The notes: generated from the sequence alone by a model not told the origin. 64,000 nucleotides of DNA from Methylobacterium sp. NEAU K (GCF_030700285.1 NZ_JAUYZJ010000019.1:1-64000); one strand, 5' to 3'. Counted from the stretch's first letter, positions 7,468 to 16,418 are shown. Numbers and translations are program-made.

Positions 7468-7723
7468 AGGATGACAAGGGCTGGCGGCCCGCTGCGTCCA
7501 CTGCGTCGGTTTCCGGGTCGATGTCTCCGACGGATGGGGGCGAGCATTCATTCGTCTGAGAGGGGCATCCATCGTATCACCGCAAATCACAGGGTCCTGG
7601 GTCCTCTGAACATCGGCATCTGACTATGAGGCCGCCGTGTTAGACTTGCTCCTAAATCTGCCTGTTTTCAGGATTAGGATCTCTTGGCAGCAGACGGTGT
7701 AACGCTCGCGCTCAAAGGCAGGC

Positions 7724-8533
7724 ATGCAAGAGTTATTGCCGATCAACGAGTGTGAGTTCAGGGCCCGCACTCATCGGGGCGCCTACGGCCGGCGTGCGCA
7801 CAAGGTTGTTCGAAAGGGCACGAAGCTCGCTGCCCTTATGGTTGCTCCGCTCCTCGGGGCCGGTCTAATCGTTCTTCCTCCCCGACCTGAACCCATGGTG
7901 GCCTTGGTGGCTGCCGCAGGTTCTGGAGCCGTGCTGGTGCCGCGCACGCCCAGCATGATCGCAATCACTTCCGCCAACGGGCTCGCCGCCGACTTCGTTA
8001 GCACGCACCTAAAGTCACCGATCGAAGTGGCGTCGGTCTCTCAGTTTCTGGACTCGCTTCAGGACACATGGCTGAATGCCTTCTACGGCGACAAGCAGCG
8101 CTTGCGGGAGTTCATCGAGCACACGGCCGTCGCCAACGGTCTACCGATCGATTTCTTCCTGCGGCTCCTTCAACAGGAGAGCGGGCTTGACCATCGTGCC
8201 GTCAGCCCTGCGGGGGCCCAGGGTGTCGCGCAGTTCATGCCGGCGACCGCGGCCGAGCGAGCCTTGATCGACCCGTTTGACCCCTTCGAGGCCATACCGA
8301 AAGCGGCGGAGTTCCTCCGAGAGCAGCGTGCGACCTTCGGTAGCCTGGGCTTGGCCGCCGCCGCCTACAATGCGGGATCGCAGCGTGTGCGGAATTGGCT
8401 AGCCGGACGCTCGGCGCTGCCCCAGGAGACAAGGGCCTACGTCACGAAGATCACCGGTCGGACCGCCGACGACTGGCGACAAGGCGGCGACATGCTCGCC
8501 GTCGCCGAGCCGGTGATTAGAAACGGTTGGTGA
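7724..8533 (+). CDS. lytic transglycosylase (SLT domain)
   Basis: Peptidoglycan-cleaving enzyme, 269 aa, predicted to act in the periplasm. A membrane anchor or uncleaved signal lies near residues 34-53, after a basic N-terminus. The SLT domain occupies about 135-250: LLQQESGLDH with the catalytic Glu near 151, then AVSPAGAQGVAQFMP, then AAAYNAGSQRV near 211. These are diagnostic of family-1 lytic transglycosylases. Such standalone enzymes often make gaps in the wall for secretion or conjugation machinery, but no such genes adjoin it. The 254 bp upstream hold no visible gene. Confidence 0.88.
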   Translation: MQELLPINECEFRARTHRGAYGRRAHKVVRKGTKLAALMVAPLLGAGLIVLPPRPEPMVALVAAAGSGAVLVPRTPSMIAITSANGLAADFVSTHLKSPIEVASVSQFLDSLQDTWLNAFYGDKQRLREFIEHTAVANGLPIDFFLRLLQQESGLDHRAVSPAGAQGVAQFMPATAAERALIDPFDPFEAIPKAAEFLREQRATFGSLGLAAAAYNAGSQRVRNWLAGRSALPQETRAYVTKITGRTADDWRQGGDMLAVAEPVIRNGW

Positions 8534-8877
8534 CCATAAGGTTGGAGCCGCTCCCTGGCGGTGACGGCGAATCACGGGCAGACAGGACAAGATCAGCGCT
8601 GCGGGAGGCCGGAGCGCACCGATCGGTTGAGCATCCTACCTCGTTTGGCGGAATACGGCCTGGCAGCAGCGCCGCCTAAAGCTCTGCCTCGCCGGGAGCG
8701 TTCGCGGTGTCATCGCGTGACCAGTCGGAATGGGGCGGAATCCGGCTCGGTTCACGACGAGCGCGCCGACGAGGATCGGACTTATGCCGGCACGGTGTCC
8801 GCCGCCCGGTCTCGGCACGGCCGATGCCAGATTGAGGCAGAGGCCCGCGGTTCTCGGAAACTCTAGGACTCGGGTCG
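8534..8877. other. 344-bp intergenic region
   Basis: No supported gene, RNA or terminator is visible. Open frames on both strands overlap each other and have no recognisable product. It presumably contains the promoter of the polysaccharide gene at 8878. Confidence 0.5.
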
Positions 8878-10197
8878 ATGGCGTATCTTCGGGACTCGGC
8901 AAGCTTCGGGACAAACGACATGGGGGCGCCGGTCGGCCCGCATCTCGGGGTCTACCGGCCCAGACCCGCCTGGCACAGCAGCCCTACGGCGATCGGGCGA
9001 CGGAGTGTCTGCGCGCTGCCGAGGCTGGGGCTCGACGCATTTCCCTGGATCCTCCTGATTCTGCTGGCGCCCGTGGCCGGCGAGCAGGTGAAGCTTCCGG
9101 GACTCGACAAGCTCGTCTGGCTCGGCAGCGATCTGGCCGCCCTCGCCTTCCTGGTCCTGCGTCGCGATCTCGCTAGCACGTTGTTCGGCAGCCGGCCGAT
9201 CATCCTGGCTTGGCCCGCACTCGCGATCGCCTCGGCGACTTGGTCTCTCACGCCCGACATTTCTGCGTATCATGGCCTCCAGCTGCTCGCCACGATCGTG
9301 GCCGGCATCGCCCTGCGTGCCTCGATGGGGATCTCCGGCCTCGTAAGGATCGTCTTTCTTGGCCTCCTGGGCGGACAAATTCTGTCGGTCTTACTGGGCG
9401 TCGCCGCACCCAGCCTGACGCGCGGCCTCAGCGGCGAATGGTCGGGAATCTACTCGCACAAGAACGTACTGGGGAGCCTGATGAGCCTCCAGCTCCTCTG
9501 CGCCGCCTGCCTATTCCTGGAAGGCTGGCACCGCCTCCTGACAGCGGTGGCGTTTCTCGGGGCCCTCGGGCTCCTCGCGTCGTCGCATTCCGCCACCGCC
9601 CTCGTGGCCGGCGCCGTAGGGCTTGCGCCGCTGACAGCCATCACGGTGTGGCGACAGGGCAGCCGGATCACGGGCTTCTGCCTGGGCATCGCCATCGCGC
9701 TCGCGGGCGTCGGCATCATGGTTGCAGCGACTTACGGTGCAGACCTCTCCACCAGCCTGCTCTCCGATCTGGGCAAGGACACGACACTCACCGGCCGCAC
9801 GATCCTGTGGCAGTTCGGCATCGACCAGTTCTGGCGGGAGCCTGTCCTGGGAATTGGCTATAAGGCCTACTGGGAGAGCCCGCTCACGACCGCCGCGTAC
9901 CTCCATTTCACCACCCAGCAGAAGGTGTGGTTCTTCCATAACAATTTCATCGACATTGCAGTCGCGTTCGGCGTGGTGGGTTTGGTGATCTTCACGGGTG
10001 TCGTGCTCGACACCGCCCGCCGGGTGATCAAGCATTTCGCGCGATCGCCCGGCTACGTGGAGGCATGGCCGATCCTGTTCCTGTCGCAGATTGGCGTCCT
10101 CATTTGTTTCGAGTGCCCGCTCTTCGTGAATCACGGTCTCCACCAGATCCTGCTCGCGGCGATCCTGCCCGTGCTGCGGATGCGAGAGCGGACTTGA
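8878..10197 (+). CDS. O-antigen ligase/polymerase-family membrane protein (Wzy/ExoQ-like)
   Basis: Polytopic inner-membrane protein of 439 aa with ten or more hydrophobic segments. The PF04932-type core is visible: SGIYSHKNVLGSLM near residue 190 and DTTLTGRTILWQFG near 305, then a loop with YLHFTTQQKVWFFHNNF near 342. Proteins of this class polymerise or ligate surface polysaccharide on the periplasmic face, using undecaprenyl-linked donors. The ExoQ-type SHKN motif favours exopolysaccharide polymerisation. A second start at ATG 8920 is possible because the first 14 residues are not hydrophobic. A GT25 transferase follows at 10639. Confidence 0.82.
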   Translation: MAYLRDSASFGTNDMGAPVGPHLGVYRPRPAWHSSPTAIGRRSVCALPRLGLDAFPWILLILLAPVAGEQVKLPGLDKLVWLGSDLAALAFLVLRRDLASTLFGSRPIILAWPALAIASATWSLTPDISAYHGLQLLATIVAGIALRASMGISGLVRIVFLGLLGGQILSVLLGVAAPSLTRGLSGEWSGIYSHKNVLGSLMSLQLLCAACLFLEGWHRLLTAVAFLGALGLLASSHSATALVAGAVGLAPLTAITVWRQGSRITGFCLGIAIALAGVGIMVAATYGADLSTSLLSDLGKDTTLTGRTILWQFGIDQFWREPVLGIGYKAYWESPLTTAAYLHFTTQQKVWFFHNNFIDIAVAFGVVGLVIFTGVVLDTARRVIKHFARSPGYVEAWPILFLSQIGVLICFECPLFVNHGLHQILLAAILPVLRMRERT

Positions 10198-10638
10198 GCA
10201 GAATTGCATGGCGCGATTCTGCTGCGGTTCTTGCTCCGGCATCCTTGTCACTGCCGGACCGAAGTCGGTTCCGGCGAACCACGCCCGGAGTGGCGCACGG
10301 CCCGTCCCGGTAGGCGCGACCCCGATCCGACCCGACATCTGCAGACGTTCCGGGTCCGGTGGGACCGACGCGTAAAGGCCCTGGGACGATCGCCGCAGAC
10401 ACGCCGGCAGCGAAAAGATCCGGAAGCCGGGCGTGCCAGCACTCCCCGTCGCGGGCACGACGCCGGATCCGTATTCGCCACGGCAGCGATCCCGATGAGC
10501 GGAGTGTCGATGCCGCATCGGCAGCGTGTGAACCTGAAACTCCGGAAATTGAGGTATCATCAATACTGAATTCGCATCTCGCTATGGATTGCAAAACCGG
10601 CAAAAATTGCGTACTTCCGCCGTCCAGAGGCCGGTACG
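10198..10638. other. 441-bp intergenic region
   Basis: Between the polysaccharide polymerase-like gene and the GT25 gene there is no supported coding region. Composition turns AT-richer at about 10540-10620, just before the GT25 start, which likely marks a promoter. The long minus-strand frame across it is antisense to the polymerase gene and has no protein features. Confidence 0.45.
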
Positions 10639-11391
10639 ATGTACTGCTTTGCAATATCCATTCCCAGATTTCGCGAGCGGCACGCGTATATCGCCGAGCA
10701 CCTCGCCCGGTTTTGGGGACCGGATTTCGAGATCATCGGCATCGATGGGGATGCGGCAGGCCAAGAGATATCGGCTCGGACCGGGCTGACCCCGGGGCAG
10801 GTCGGTTGCGCCCTGTCGCATCTGGCGGTCTACGAGACGCTGGTCGCACGCAAGATACCCTGGGCCCTCGTGGTCGAAGACGATGTGGTGCTCCCGCACG
10901 ACATCCATGACATCCTCGTCCGGATCGAGGCGACCTTGCGCCGGGGCGACGTCGTCCTGCTCTACAATCGGCCCCAGCACCTCGCGGCGTTCAGCACCGT
11001 CGATGCCGTCTCCATCGGTGACTACAGGCTGTGCCTGCCCATGAGCATGAGTGGGCTCGGGACGACGGCGGCCTACGTGATCACCAGGCAGGCGGCCGAA
11101 GGCATACTGGCGGCGAACCGCCCGATCGTCGTGGCAGCGGACAATTGGACGTACTTCTACGAGCGTCGGGCAGTCTCCCGGGCGCGGGTGATGTCGCCGA
11201 ACGCGGTGGCGGTTCAGCCCTTCGAGTCGACCATCTTCGCCTCCGGCTCGAAGGTCGGCGCATTCCTGCGGAGCAATCGCATCCTCCGCCCCCTGCTCAC
11301 CGCTAGGCGGAAGTTCCTGACCACGCGCATGGCTGCCAACATGGTCTTCGTCGACGAGGTATCTCCTTACGCGAACATCTCGCCGCAGTAG
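10639..11391 (+). CDS. glycosyltransferase family 25 protein
   Basis: Predicted LPS- or surface-glycan-modifying glycosyltransferase, 250 aa, cytoplasmic. The GT25 pattern is clear: an N-terminal SIPRFRERHAYI strand-helix, GQVGCALSHLAVYE near residues 53-67, the acidic metal-binding stretch WALVVEDDVVLP near 75-86, and a later SGLGTTAAYVITRQAAE near 136-152. In family members the EDD region binds the nucleotide-sugar metal. The donor and acceptor cannot be read from sequence. It shares orientation with the polymerase-like gene at 8878 but stands 441 bp away. Confidence 0.85.
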   Translation: MYCFAISIPRFRERHAYIAEHLARFWGPDFEIIGIDGDAAGQEISARTGLTPGQVGCALSHLAVYETLVARKIPWALVVEDDVVLPHDIHDILVRIEATLRRGDVVLLYNRPQHLAAFSTVDAVSIGDYRLCLPMSMSGLGTTAAYVITRQAAEGILAANRPIVVAADNWTYFYERRAVSRARVMSPNAVAVQPFESTIFASGSKVGAFLRSNRILRPLLTARRKFLTTRMAANMVFVDEVSPYANISPQ

Positions 11392-11701
11392 GCGTGACGG
11401 CCGCGGAGGTCCCTGTCTCGCCCCCTGCCGAAGGAGGCACGGCGCGGTGTCTCACCTAACACGCGTTTCGGCGACGGCGTGCACGCTCAAGGGGAGTAAA
11501 TCTCGAAACGGCGCGAGGCCCTATGGTGCCATGCAAGCCCGCGCACGGGCCGTCGGTGGGGCGCGGGCCGTTGAGGCCGAAGCCCCAGGCAATCGTGTTC
11601 GGCTTGTCCTGTGTCGATGACCGTTTGGAAGGGCCAGTAGCGCGCCGGCCTCCGGGGGGACCGGATCTAGCCCGGCGACACCCCCGATCACGGAATACGG
11701 T
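11392..11701. other. 310-bp intergenic region
   Basis: Region between the convergent GT25 and methyltransferase genes. No gene or confident hairpin is seen. Confidence 0.45.
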
Positions 11702-12391
11702 TCAGTTGAGCTTCTTCGTAAGACGCACGCAGAGGATGCCCGGTTTGTTCGAGCCCGGAAACGGATGTCGGTCCGTCAGGCTCCCGTAGACATTGTGATC
11801 TTCCCGGATACCGAACACCTCGCTCGTCACCACGGAAAACCCTCGGAACTTGTCGATCACGTCCATCCCGATGAGGTGGGGCTCGGTGACTGTCGGCGGA
11901 TGATTGATCTCTACGATGAGCAGGATCGTCCCGCCCGGCGCGCAGACGCGTGCGAGTTCACCGACGGTCGTGTCGACGTTCTCCACATGGTCGAGGGCGT
12001 TGAACATCGTCACAATATCGAAATGCCCGTTCGGAAACGGGATGTTCTCGCTCGGGGCCGCGACGTACGACATCGTGTGCAGCCCGCGGTTGAGCTTCAC
12101 GTAGGAATCGGCGAGCGGATCGAGACCGACGCGTTCCAGGGCGTCAGTCGCCCATTCCAGGCTGCCGACCGGGCCGCAGCCCACGTCGAGAACACGTTTG
12201 TCCGCGTAAAACGTTCGATCCAGGCCGAAGAAGGTGGTGTAGAATGGGATCAGATGCGCATTGTAGAACTTCCCCTTCGACTTCCACAGCGTCTTGCGCC
12301 AAAAGGCAAGCTCGACCAGCTCCTTGATGGACGATCTCAAAGTGGGATGCTGCGACAGAAACCGGCCTGCACTCTGCTTGATGAGGAGCAT
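11702..12391 (-). CDS. class I SAM-dependent methyltransferase
   Basis: Methyltransferase_11-type protein, 229 aa. Motif I for SAM binding is VLDVGCGPVGS near residue 64, followed by an acidic end of strand 2 (VGLDPLAD) and the motif IV region FDIVTMFNALDHVEN near 125. ATG 12391 is preferred to ATG 12406 because GGAAAGG sits seven bases before it. Its position near polysaccharide genes suggests sugar or lipid-carrier methylation, but the substrate is unknown. The start lies next to a strikingly AT-rich stretch (12410-12480) that probably holds its promoter. Confidence 0.8.
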   Translation of the reverse strand: MLLIKQSAGRFLSQHPTLRSSIKELVELAFWRKTLWKSKGKFYNAHLIPFYTTFFGLDRTFYADKRVLDVGCGPVGSLEWATDALERVGLDPLADSYVKLNRGLHTMSYVAAPSENIPFPNGHFDIVTMFNALDHVENVDTTVGELARVCAPGGTILLIVEINHPPTVTEPHLIGMDVIDKFRGFSVVTSEVFGIREDHNVYGSLTDRHPFPGSNKPGILCVRLTKKLN

Positions 12392-12406
12392 GTCTGTCCT
12401 TTCCAT

Positions 12407-12526
12407 TATATCTTTTGTTCACGAGTAAATTTTTTCCGTTTCATTCTATACTATTATTTAATATTATAATATAATTCAAATACCCAACATCGCGGATAAT
12501 AACTCATACGCGCAAACAATGACCGT
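12407..12526. promoter_or_regulatory. AT-rich divergent promoter region
   Basis: Bases 12410-12480 are dominated by A and T, including several TATAAT-like blocks around 12447-12472, in an otherwise very GC-rich chromosome. It separates the leftward methyltransferase from a rightward small ORF at 12527. A role as promoter or as a site for a xenogeneic-silencer-type protein is inferred from composition only. Confidence 0.45.
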
Positions 12527-12664
12527 ATGACCAAGAAGCAGATGAATTTCGAAATCAGCTCGATCGAGAAAAATCTGATGATCGAAGCAACCAGAATCGA
12601 TCCTGCTCCCGTTTCCGATACCACTCAGTTTTCGGAAACGAGGCACGTCATTCATTTTGGTTAG
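12527..12664 (+). CDS. candidate 45-aa protein in AT-rich DNA
   Basis: The frame ATG 12527 to TAG 12662-12664 encodes MTKKQMNFEISSIEKNLMIE and ends RHVIHFG. It is hydrophilic, and its lower GC content differs from surrounding genes. It is divergent from the methyltransferase across the AT-rich promoter region. No clear ribosome site precedes it and I recognise no family. Confidence 0.35.
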   Translation: MTKKQMNFEISSIEKNLMIEATRIDPAPVSDTTQFSETRHVIHFG

Positions 12665-12955
12665 CGCAGGCATACGCGCGAGGCGAACCTCGCCTCGCCT
12701 GGGCGGCCGGGTCGCTATCATCCGTCTTTCGGCGTAGTCCGGCCGGCAGCATCGCCCCCGAAAGCTCTCCGGCATCCGGAGCATGGCACAAGGCGGCGTG
12801 CTCAGGCGACGCGCTGCTTCGACCCGATCGAGGCATGGATGCCCGCCCCGGCTCTGCGTACGAAGGAGCGGCTGGACTGGGCGACCGCCGACGAGCGACA
12901 GCGGGGCCTGGGTTTCTCGGCTGAAGACAGTGACGGCTTCTGCCCCGGAGGGGTA
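12665..12955. other. gene-free part of the decayed region
   Basis: No intact gene. Short open frames on both strands (for example a plus-strand stretch near 12805-12910 with FDPIEAWMPAPALRTKERLD) look partly protein-like and may be debris of lost genes. Confidence 0.35.
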
Positions 12956-13359
12956 TCGATTTCCGAGATGTCGCGGCCGATTTCGCCTTCCTCGTAGGGC
13001 GAGCGCATCATGATCGTTCCATCCGGGCCGTACCGCGTGAGAACGCCTGCGTTGCCGGCGCTGGCCATCGCGAAGAGCGGTCGGAAAGAATCCCGATCGG
13101 AGAAATTCACGAGCGGCGCGTCGAGAGGCTTCGACCTGAGGACAATCTTGTCTTACGCATCGATGACAAACGGGGAACTGAAATTTTCCCCCGTGGTCCC
13201 CCGATCGAAGCGGATCATGCGGCGTAACCTGGGCGCGGCCTGCGCAACTTGCGCCAGCGTCATACCGTCGACGACAGCGCGCAGAGATAGATCGTAGCGT
13301 TCGATTTACGGGGCGATGTCGTGCACGAGGCTCTGCGACGCGATCCGTGAGCGCTGCAC
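12956..13359 (-). pseudogene. decayed Cache-type sensor domain (diguanylate cyclase or kinase N-terminus)
   Basis: Reading leftward in one frame gives ASQSLVHDIAP, stop, IERYDLSLRAVVDGM, then FVIDA, stop, DKIVLRSKP, then VNFSDRDSFRPLF and finally DGTIMMRSPYEEGEIGRDIS. This order (helix, YDLSL, VID-x-G strand, L-x-DRDYF, DG-x-x-LMR-x-PY) is that of the extracytoplasmic double-Cache domain found in alphaproteobacterial sensor proteins. Two in-frame TAA codons break it, the part between DRDSF and DGTI is about 50 residues too short, and neither a transmembrane helix nor an output domain follows. Clearly a relic. Confidence 0.7.
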
Positions 13360-13605
13360 ATCCCCAGAAGCGTGATCGCTGCGCCCCCGGGGGGCGATTT
13401 CCGCCGCCTTCCTTTCCCACTTGAACAGAACAGGGCGACACACTTCGTACCAGCAGACTGGTAATGCGGCCGATGGACCGTCATCCTCTCGGCCGGAGCG
13501 CATGACGCCTCCCTCTAGAATTCTGCTGGAGGCCGACGCGGAACGAGTGGAAATCCGCCGTCAATGCCTCCCTCGGACACGCGCGGCCGGCGCGGCAGGA
13601 AGAAA

Positions 13606-13993
13606 ATGAACCCCACGGCGAGCGTGGACCTAAACTTCGATCTGGGCGTGGGCTGCGGCGCTTACGCCCGCGGCCTCCAGGCCGGCGGTCCCGAGATCAT
13701 GGTCAGCACCTTCGCGCGTGCGCCAGGAGATCTGGCGGATCGCGGCTACACCGAGGCGGGGCTGCTGATTCCGCGCAGCCAGTCCGGCGCGCTGATCACC
13801 GATGCCGCCGCCGTTAGGGTGCTTCGCATGGTGGAAGGCGGTGCGATCATCACGGCCTCTGGCCAATCGTTGCCGACGGCGATCCGTTCGATCTGTGTAC
13901 ACGGAGATTTTTGCCCACGCGGTTTCCACCGCCCAGGCGGTGCGCGCCCAGATCGAGGATGCTGGCGTGACGCTCGCGCCTTACCGACCGTGA
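13606..13993 (+). pseudogene. pxpA-like (LamB/YcsF, 5-oxoprolinase subunit A) pseudogene
   Basis: The start MNPTASVDLNFDLGVGCGAY corresponds to the LNxDLGEGFG opening of PxpA. It then jumps to DLADRGYTEAGLLIPR, SGALITD and AIRSICVHGD, which in intact proteins lie in the last third, so most of the middle is deleted. After CVHGD the frame shifts at a run of five T (13908-13912); the other frame continues IFAHAVSTAQAVRAQIEDAG and stops at 13993. PxpA acts with PxpB and PxpC to hydrolyse 5-oxoproline. Neither partner is present here. Confidence 0.75.
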
Positions 13994-14078
13994 GCGCCGC
14001 CGAGAGCACGCCAATCGGCGCATCCGGGCTGCTCGACACGCGCAGGGCGGGACACGGCTTTCGTTCCGGCCCGTCAAC

Positions 14079-14225
14079 GTGGTCGAGGCGGTCGCGGCAC
14101 GGCGGGCGGAGCGGGAGATGCTGCACGAACCAGTGCCGCGTGAACCAGTCGTGCGCACGACCTTCGCGTCCGATTTACTGGTCGGGCTCAGCCTCGTCGG
14201 CGGCGTCACCGACGGCCGCGCCTGA
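14079..14225 (+). pseudogene. unassigned coding remnant downstream of the pxpA relic
   Basis: One frame reads through VVEAVAARRAEREMLHEPV and then TTFASDLLVGLSLVGGVTDG before TGA at 14223-14225. The codons are GC3-biased and the peptide looks like the end of a real protein, but no start or family is evident. It may be the 3' tail of a gene lost when this region decayed. Confidence 0.3.
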
Positions 14226-14299
14226 CGCGAGGCATGCGCGTACAGTACCCTCGGCCGAGTCCGTCGGCTGATGATACGCAAGAGAGAGAGTCTTCACGC

Positions 14300-15088
14300 A
14301 TGGCGCACGCCGTCACCGCCCTTGGCACGCCGCCCGCGCGCCGCAACGAGCCCCTGAACGCGGACGGCGTCCGTCGCGCCCGCGTCGACCTCGCCGCCTG
14401 CCTTCGCTGGGCCGCGCGCAACGGTCTCGAAGAGGGAATCTGCAACCATTTCTCCGCGGTCCTGCCCGAGCGGCCCGACCTGTTCCTGGTCAACCCCTAC
14501 GGCCTCGCTTTCGCGGAGGTGACGGCGTCAAGCCTGCTGGTGTGCGACTTCCACGGCAACGTCGTCGAGGGCGACGGCCAGCCCGAGGCAACGGCCTTCC
14601 ACATCCATGCCGAGTTGCACCGGCTGAGGCCTCGCGCCCGGGCCGCCTTCCACACACACATGCCCTACGCCACCGCGCTGGCCATGCTGGAAGGGCAGCC
14701 ATTGCTCTGGGCCGGTCAGACCGCCCTGCGCTTCTACGGCCGGATCGCCGTGGACGAGGATTACAATGGGCTGGCACTCGATTCCCGCGAGGGCGAGCGG
14801 ATCGCCCGGAGCGCCGGGGATGCCGACGTGGTGTTCCTCAAGAATCATGGCGTGATGGTGCTCGGCGAAACCATCGCGGAGGCCTGGGACGACCTGTACT
14901 ATTTGGAGCGCGCCGCCCAGGCGCAGGTGCTTGCCATGAGCACGGGGCGCACCCTGAAGGTCGTGCCCGAGGGAATCGTGAGACACGTGGCGGCGCAGGA
15001 GGCGGCCGGTCGCGCAGAGAGCGCACGGCTGCATCTGGAGAGCGTCAAGCGTGTCCTGGCCCGGGACGAGCCCGCCTTCCTGGCCTGA
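14300..15088 (+). CDS. class II aldolase/adducin family protein
   Basis: Cytoplasmic metal-dependent enzyme of 262 aa. The zinc-binding site is visible as AAFHTHMPYATALA near residues 115-128, with the third His in FLKNHGVMVLGET near 180; the N-terminal part has NHFSAVLPERPDLFLVNP, the usual phosphate/substrate loop. Family members include fuculose-phosphate aldolase and epimerases, but many are of unknown specificity, and the neighbours give no pathway. ATG 14300 follows a purine-rich GAGAGAGAG stretch and begins MAHAVTALG; the longer frame from GTG/ATG 14234 lacks protein character. Confidence 0.88.
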   Translation: MAHAVTALGTPPARRNEPLNADGVRRARVDLAACLRWAARNGLEEGICNHFSAVLPERPDLFLVNPYGLAFAEVTASSLLVCDFHGNVVEGDGQPEATAFHIHAELHRLRPRARAAFHTHMPYATALAMLEGQPLLWAGQTALRFYGRIAVDEDYNGLALDSREGERIARSAGDADVVFLKNHGVMVLGETIAEAWDDLYYLERAAQAQVLAMSTGRTLKVVPEGIVRHVAAQEAAGRAESARLHLESVKRVLARDEPAFLA

Positions 15089-15095
15089 TCCGGTC

Positions 15096-16418
15096 TCAGG
15101 GCGCCGAGCGGCCCCCAGGGGTCGCCCGGATCCGGTCCAGCAACGCGGCGTCGGCGTAGCCGTCCGGCGGCAGTCCCACCGAGCCCTGGTAGGCACGCAA
15201 AGCCGCCCGGGTCTTCGGGCCGATCTTCCCGTCGACGCCGCCGGTGGCGTAGCCCCGCTCGGCCAGGCGGGTCTGGAGGTCGCGGCGCTCGTCCGGGGTG
15301 AGCGGGCGGTCGCTCCGCGGCCAGTCGCGCGAGAGGCCCGGGTCGCCGCGCAGCCGGTCAGAGAGCTGCGCCACCGTCAGGGCATAGGCCAACGCCGTGT
15401 TGTAGCGCAGGATCACCGCGAAGTTCGGCCTGAGCAGGAAGGCGGGGCCGCGGATCCCCGCGGGCAGGATCAGGGTCGCCGACGCGGTCTCATCCGGGAT
15501 CGGCCGGTCCCGGATGGGCTTCACGCCGAGGTCCCGCCACTCGGCGAGGCTGCGGGAGGTGGTCTCGTCGGCGAGCGCGGCATCCAAACCCTCGGGCAGC
15601 GCCACCTCGTAGCCCCAGCCCTCGCCCGGCCGCCAGCCGTGGGCACGCAGGTAGTTCGCCGTGGAGGCGAGCCCGTCCGAGGTCGAGGTCCAGATGTCCC
15701 GCCGGCCGTCGCCGTCGAAGTCCACCGCGTAGCGCTGGTAGACGGTGGGCATGAACTGGGTCTGGCCCATCGCGCCCGCCCAGGAACCCGTGAGGCCGCC
15801 AGGCATCCGATCCAGCGGCACCTCATTGCCGGCGAGGATCTGGAGGGAAGCAGTCAGCTCGTCGCGCCAGTAGCCGGCGCGGGCGGGGTCACCGCAACTG
15901 AGCGTGGCGAGCGAGCGCACCACCGGCTTCACAACCGCGGGATTGTCCAGCACGGCGCCGTAGGTCGATTCGACGCCCCAGAATGCGACCAGCGTGTAGC
16001 GGTCGACACCGTATTGCGCCTCGATTGCCGCGAGGGGACCGGCCAGCTCGGCGAGCTTGCGCTGTCCGGTCTCGATCCGGGATGGGGTGACGCTGGCCTC
16101 GACGTAGTCCCAGATCGGCCGGACGAATTCGCTCTGGTTGCGAGTCGCGGCCAGCACGTCCGGGTCCGACGACACGCCGGCGAGATGGGCGTCGGCGACA
16201 GCCTGCGGAACCTCGTGCGCCGTCACCCAGGCGACTAGGTCGCCCCGGCAGCTCTCGAAGGACTGCATTGGTGCGGAGACCGGAGAAGCCTCGGGCGACG
16301 CGCCGGCCAGAGCTGGGACGAGGGCGATGGCTGCCGCCGCGAAACCGATAACGCGGGCGCGCGCCACAGTATTCCGAATGTCCGACTTCATGCGGGCCGA
16401 CACGTCGTATTCGTTCAT
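15096..16418 (-). CDS. MltB-family lytic murein transglycosylase with peptidoglycan-binding domain
   Basis: Periplasmic peptidoglycan lytic enzyme, 440 aa. The signal peptide lies at about residues 18-42 after a short N-terminal extension. The catalytic domain (about 50-350) shows FWGVESTYGA with the catalytic Glu, MGQTQFMPTVYQRYAVDFDG, and DIWTSTSDGLASTANYL, all typical of the MltB/SltB group. Residues about 372-432 form a PG_binding_1 domain (LQTRLAERGYATGGVDG). ATG 16418 has GGAG seven bases upstream; ATG 16391 is an alternative that would put the signal nearer the start. It is convergent with the aldolase gene, 7 bases apart. Confidence 0.9.
   Translation of the reverse strand: MNEYDVSARMKSDIRNTVARARVIGFAAAAIALVPALAGASPEASPVSAPMQSFESCRGDLVAWVTAHEVPQAVADAHLAGVSSDPDVLAATRNQSEFVRPIWDYVEASVTPSRIETGQRKLAELAGPLAAIEAQYGVDRYTLVAFWGVESTYGAVLDNPAVVKPVVRSLATLSCGDPARAGYWRDELTASLQILAGNEVPLDRMPGGLTGSWAGAMGQTQFMPTVYQRYAVDFDGDGRRDIWTSTSDGLASTANYLRAHGWRPGEGWGYEVALPEGLDAALADETTSRSLAEWRDLGVKPIRDRPIPDETASATLILPAGIRGPAFLLRPNFAVILRYNTALAYALTVAQLSDRLRGDPGLSRDWPRSDRPLTPDERRDLQTRLAERGYATGGVDGKIGPKTRAALRAYQGSVGLPPDGYADAALLDRIRATPGGRSAP

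Noticed and set aside
12476-13441. A 321-codon minus-strand frame across the relic region
   Set aside because: The Cache-type residues lie in a different frame with stops; this open frame has no matching pattern and is likely incidental.
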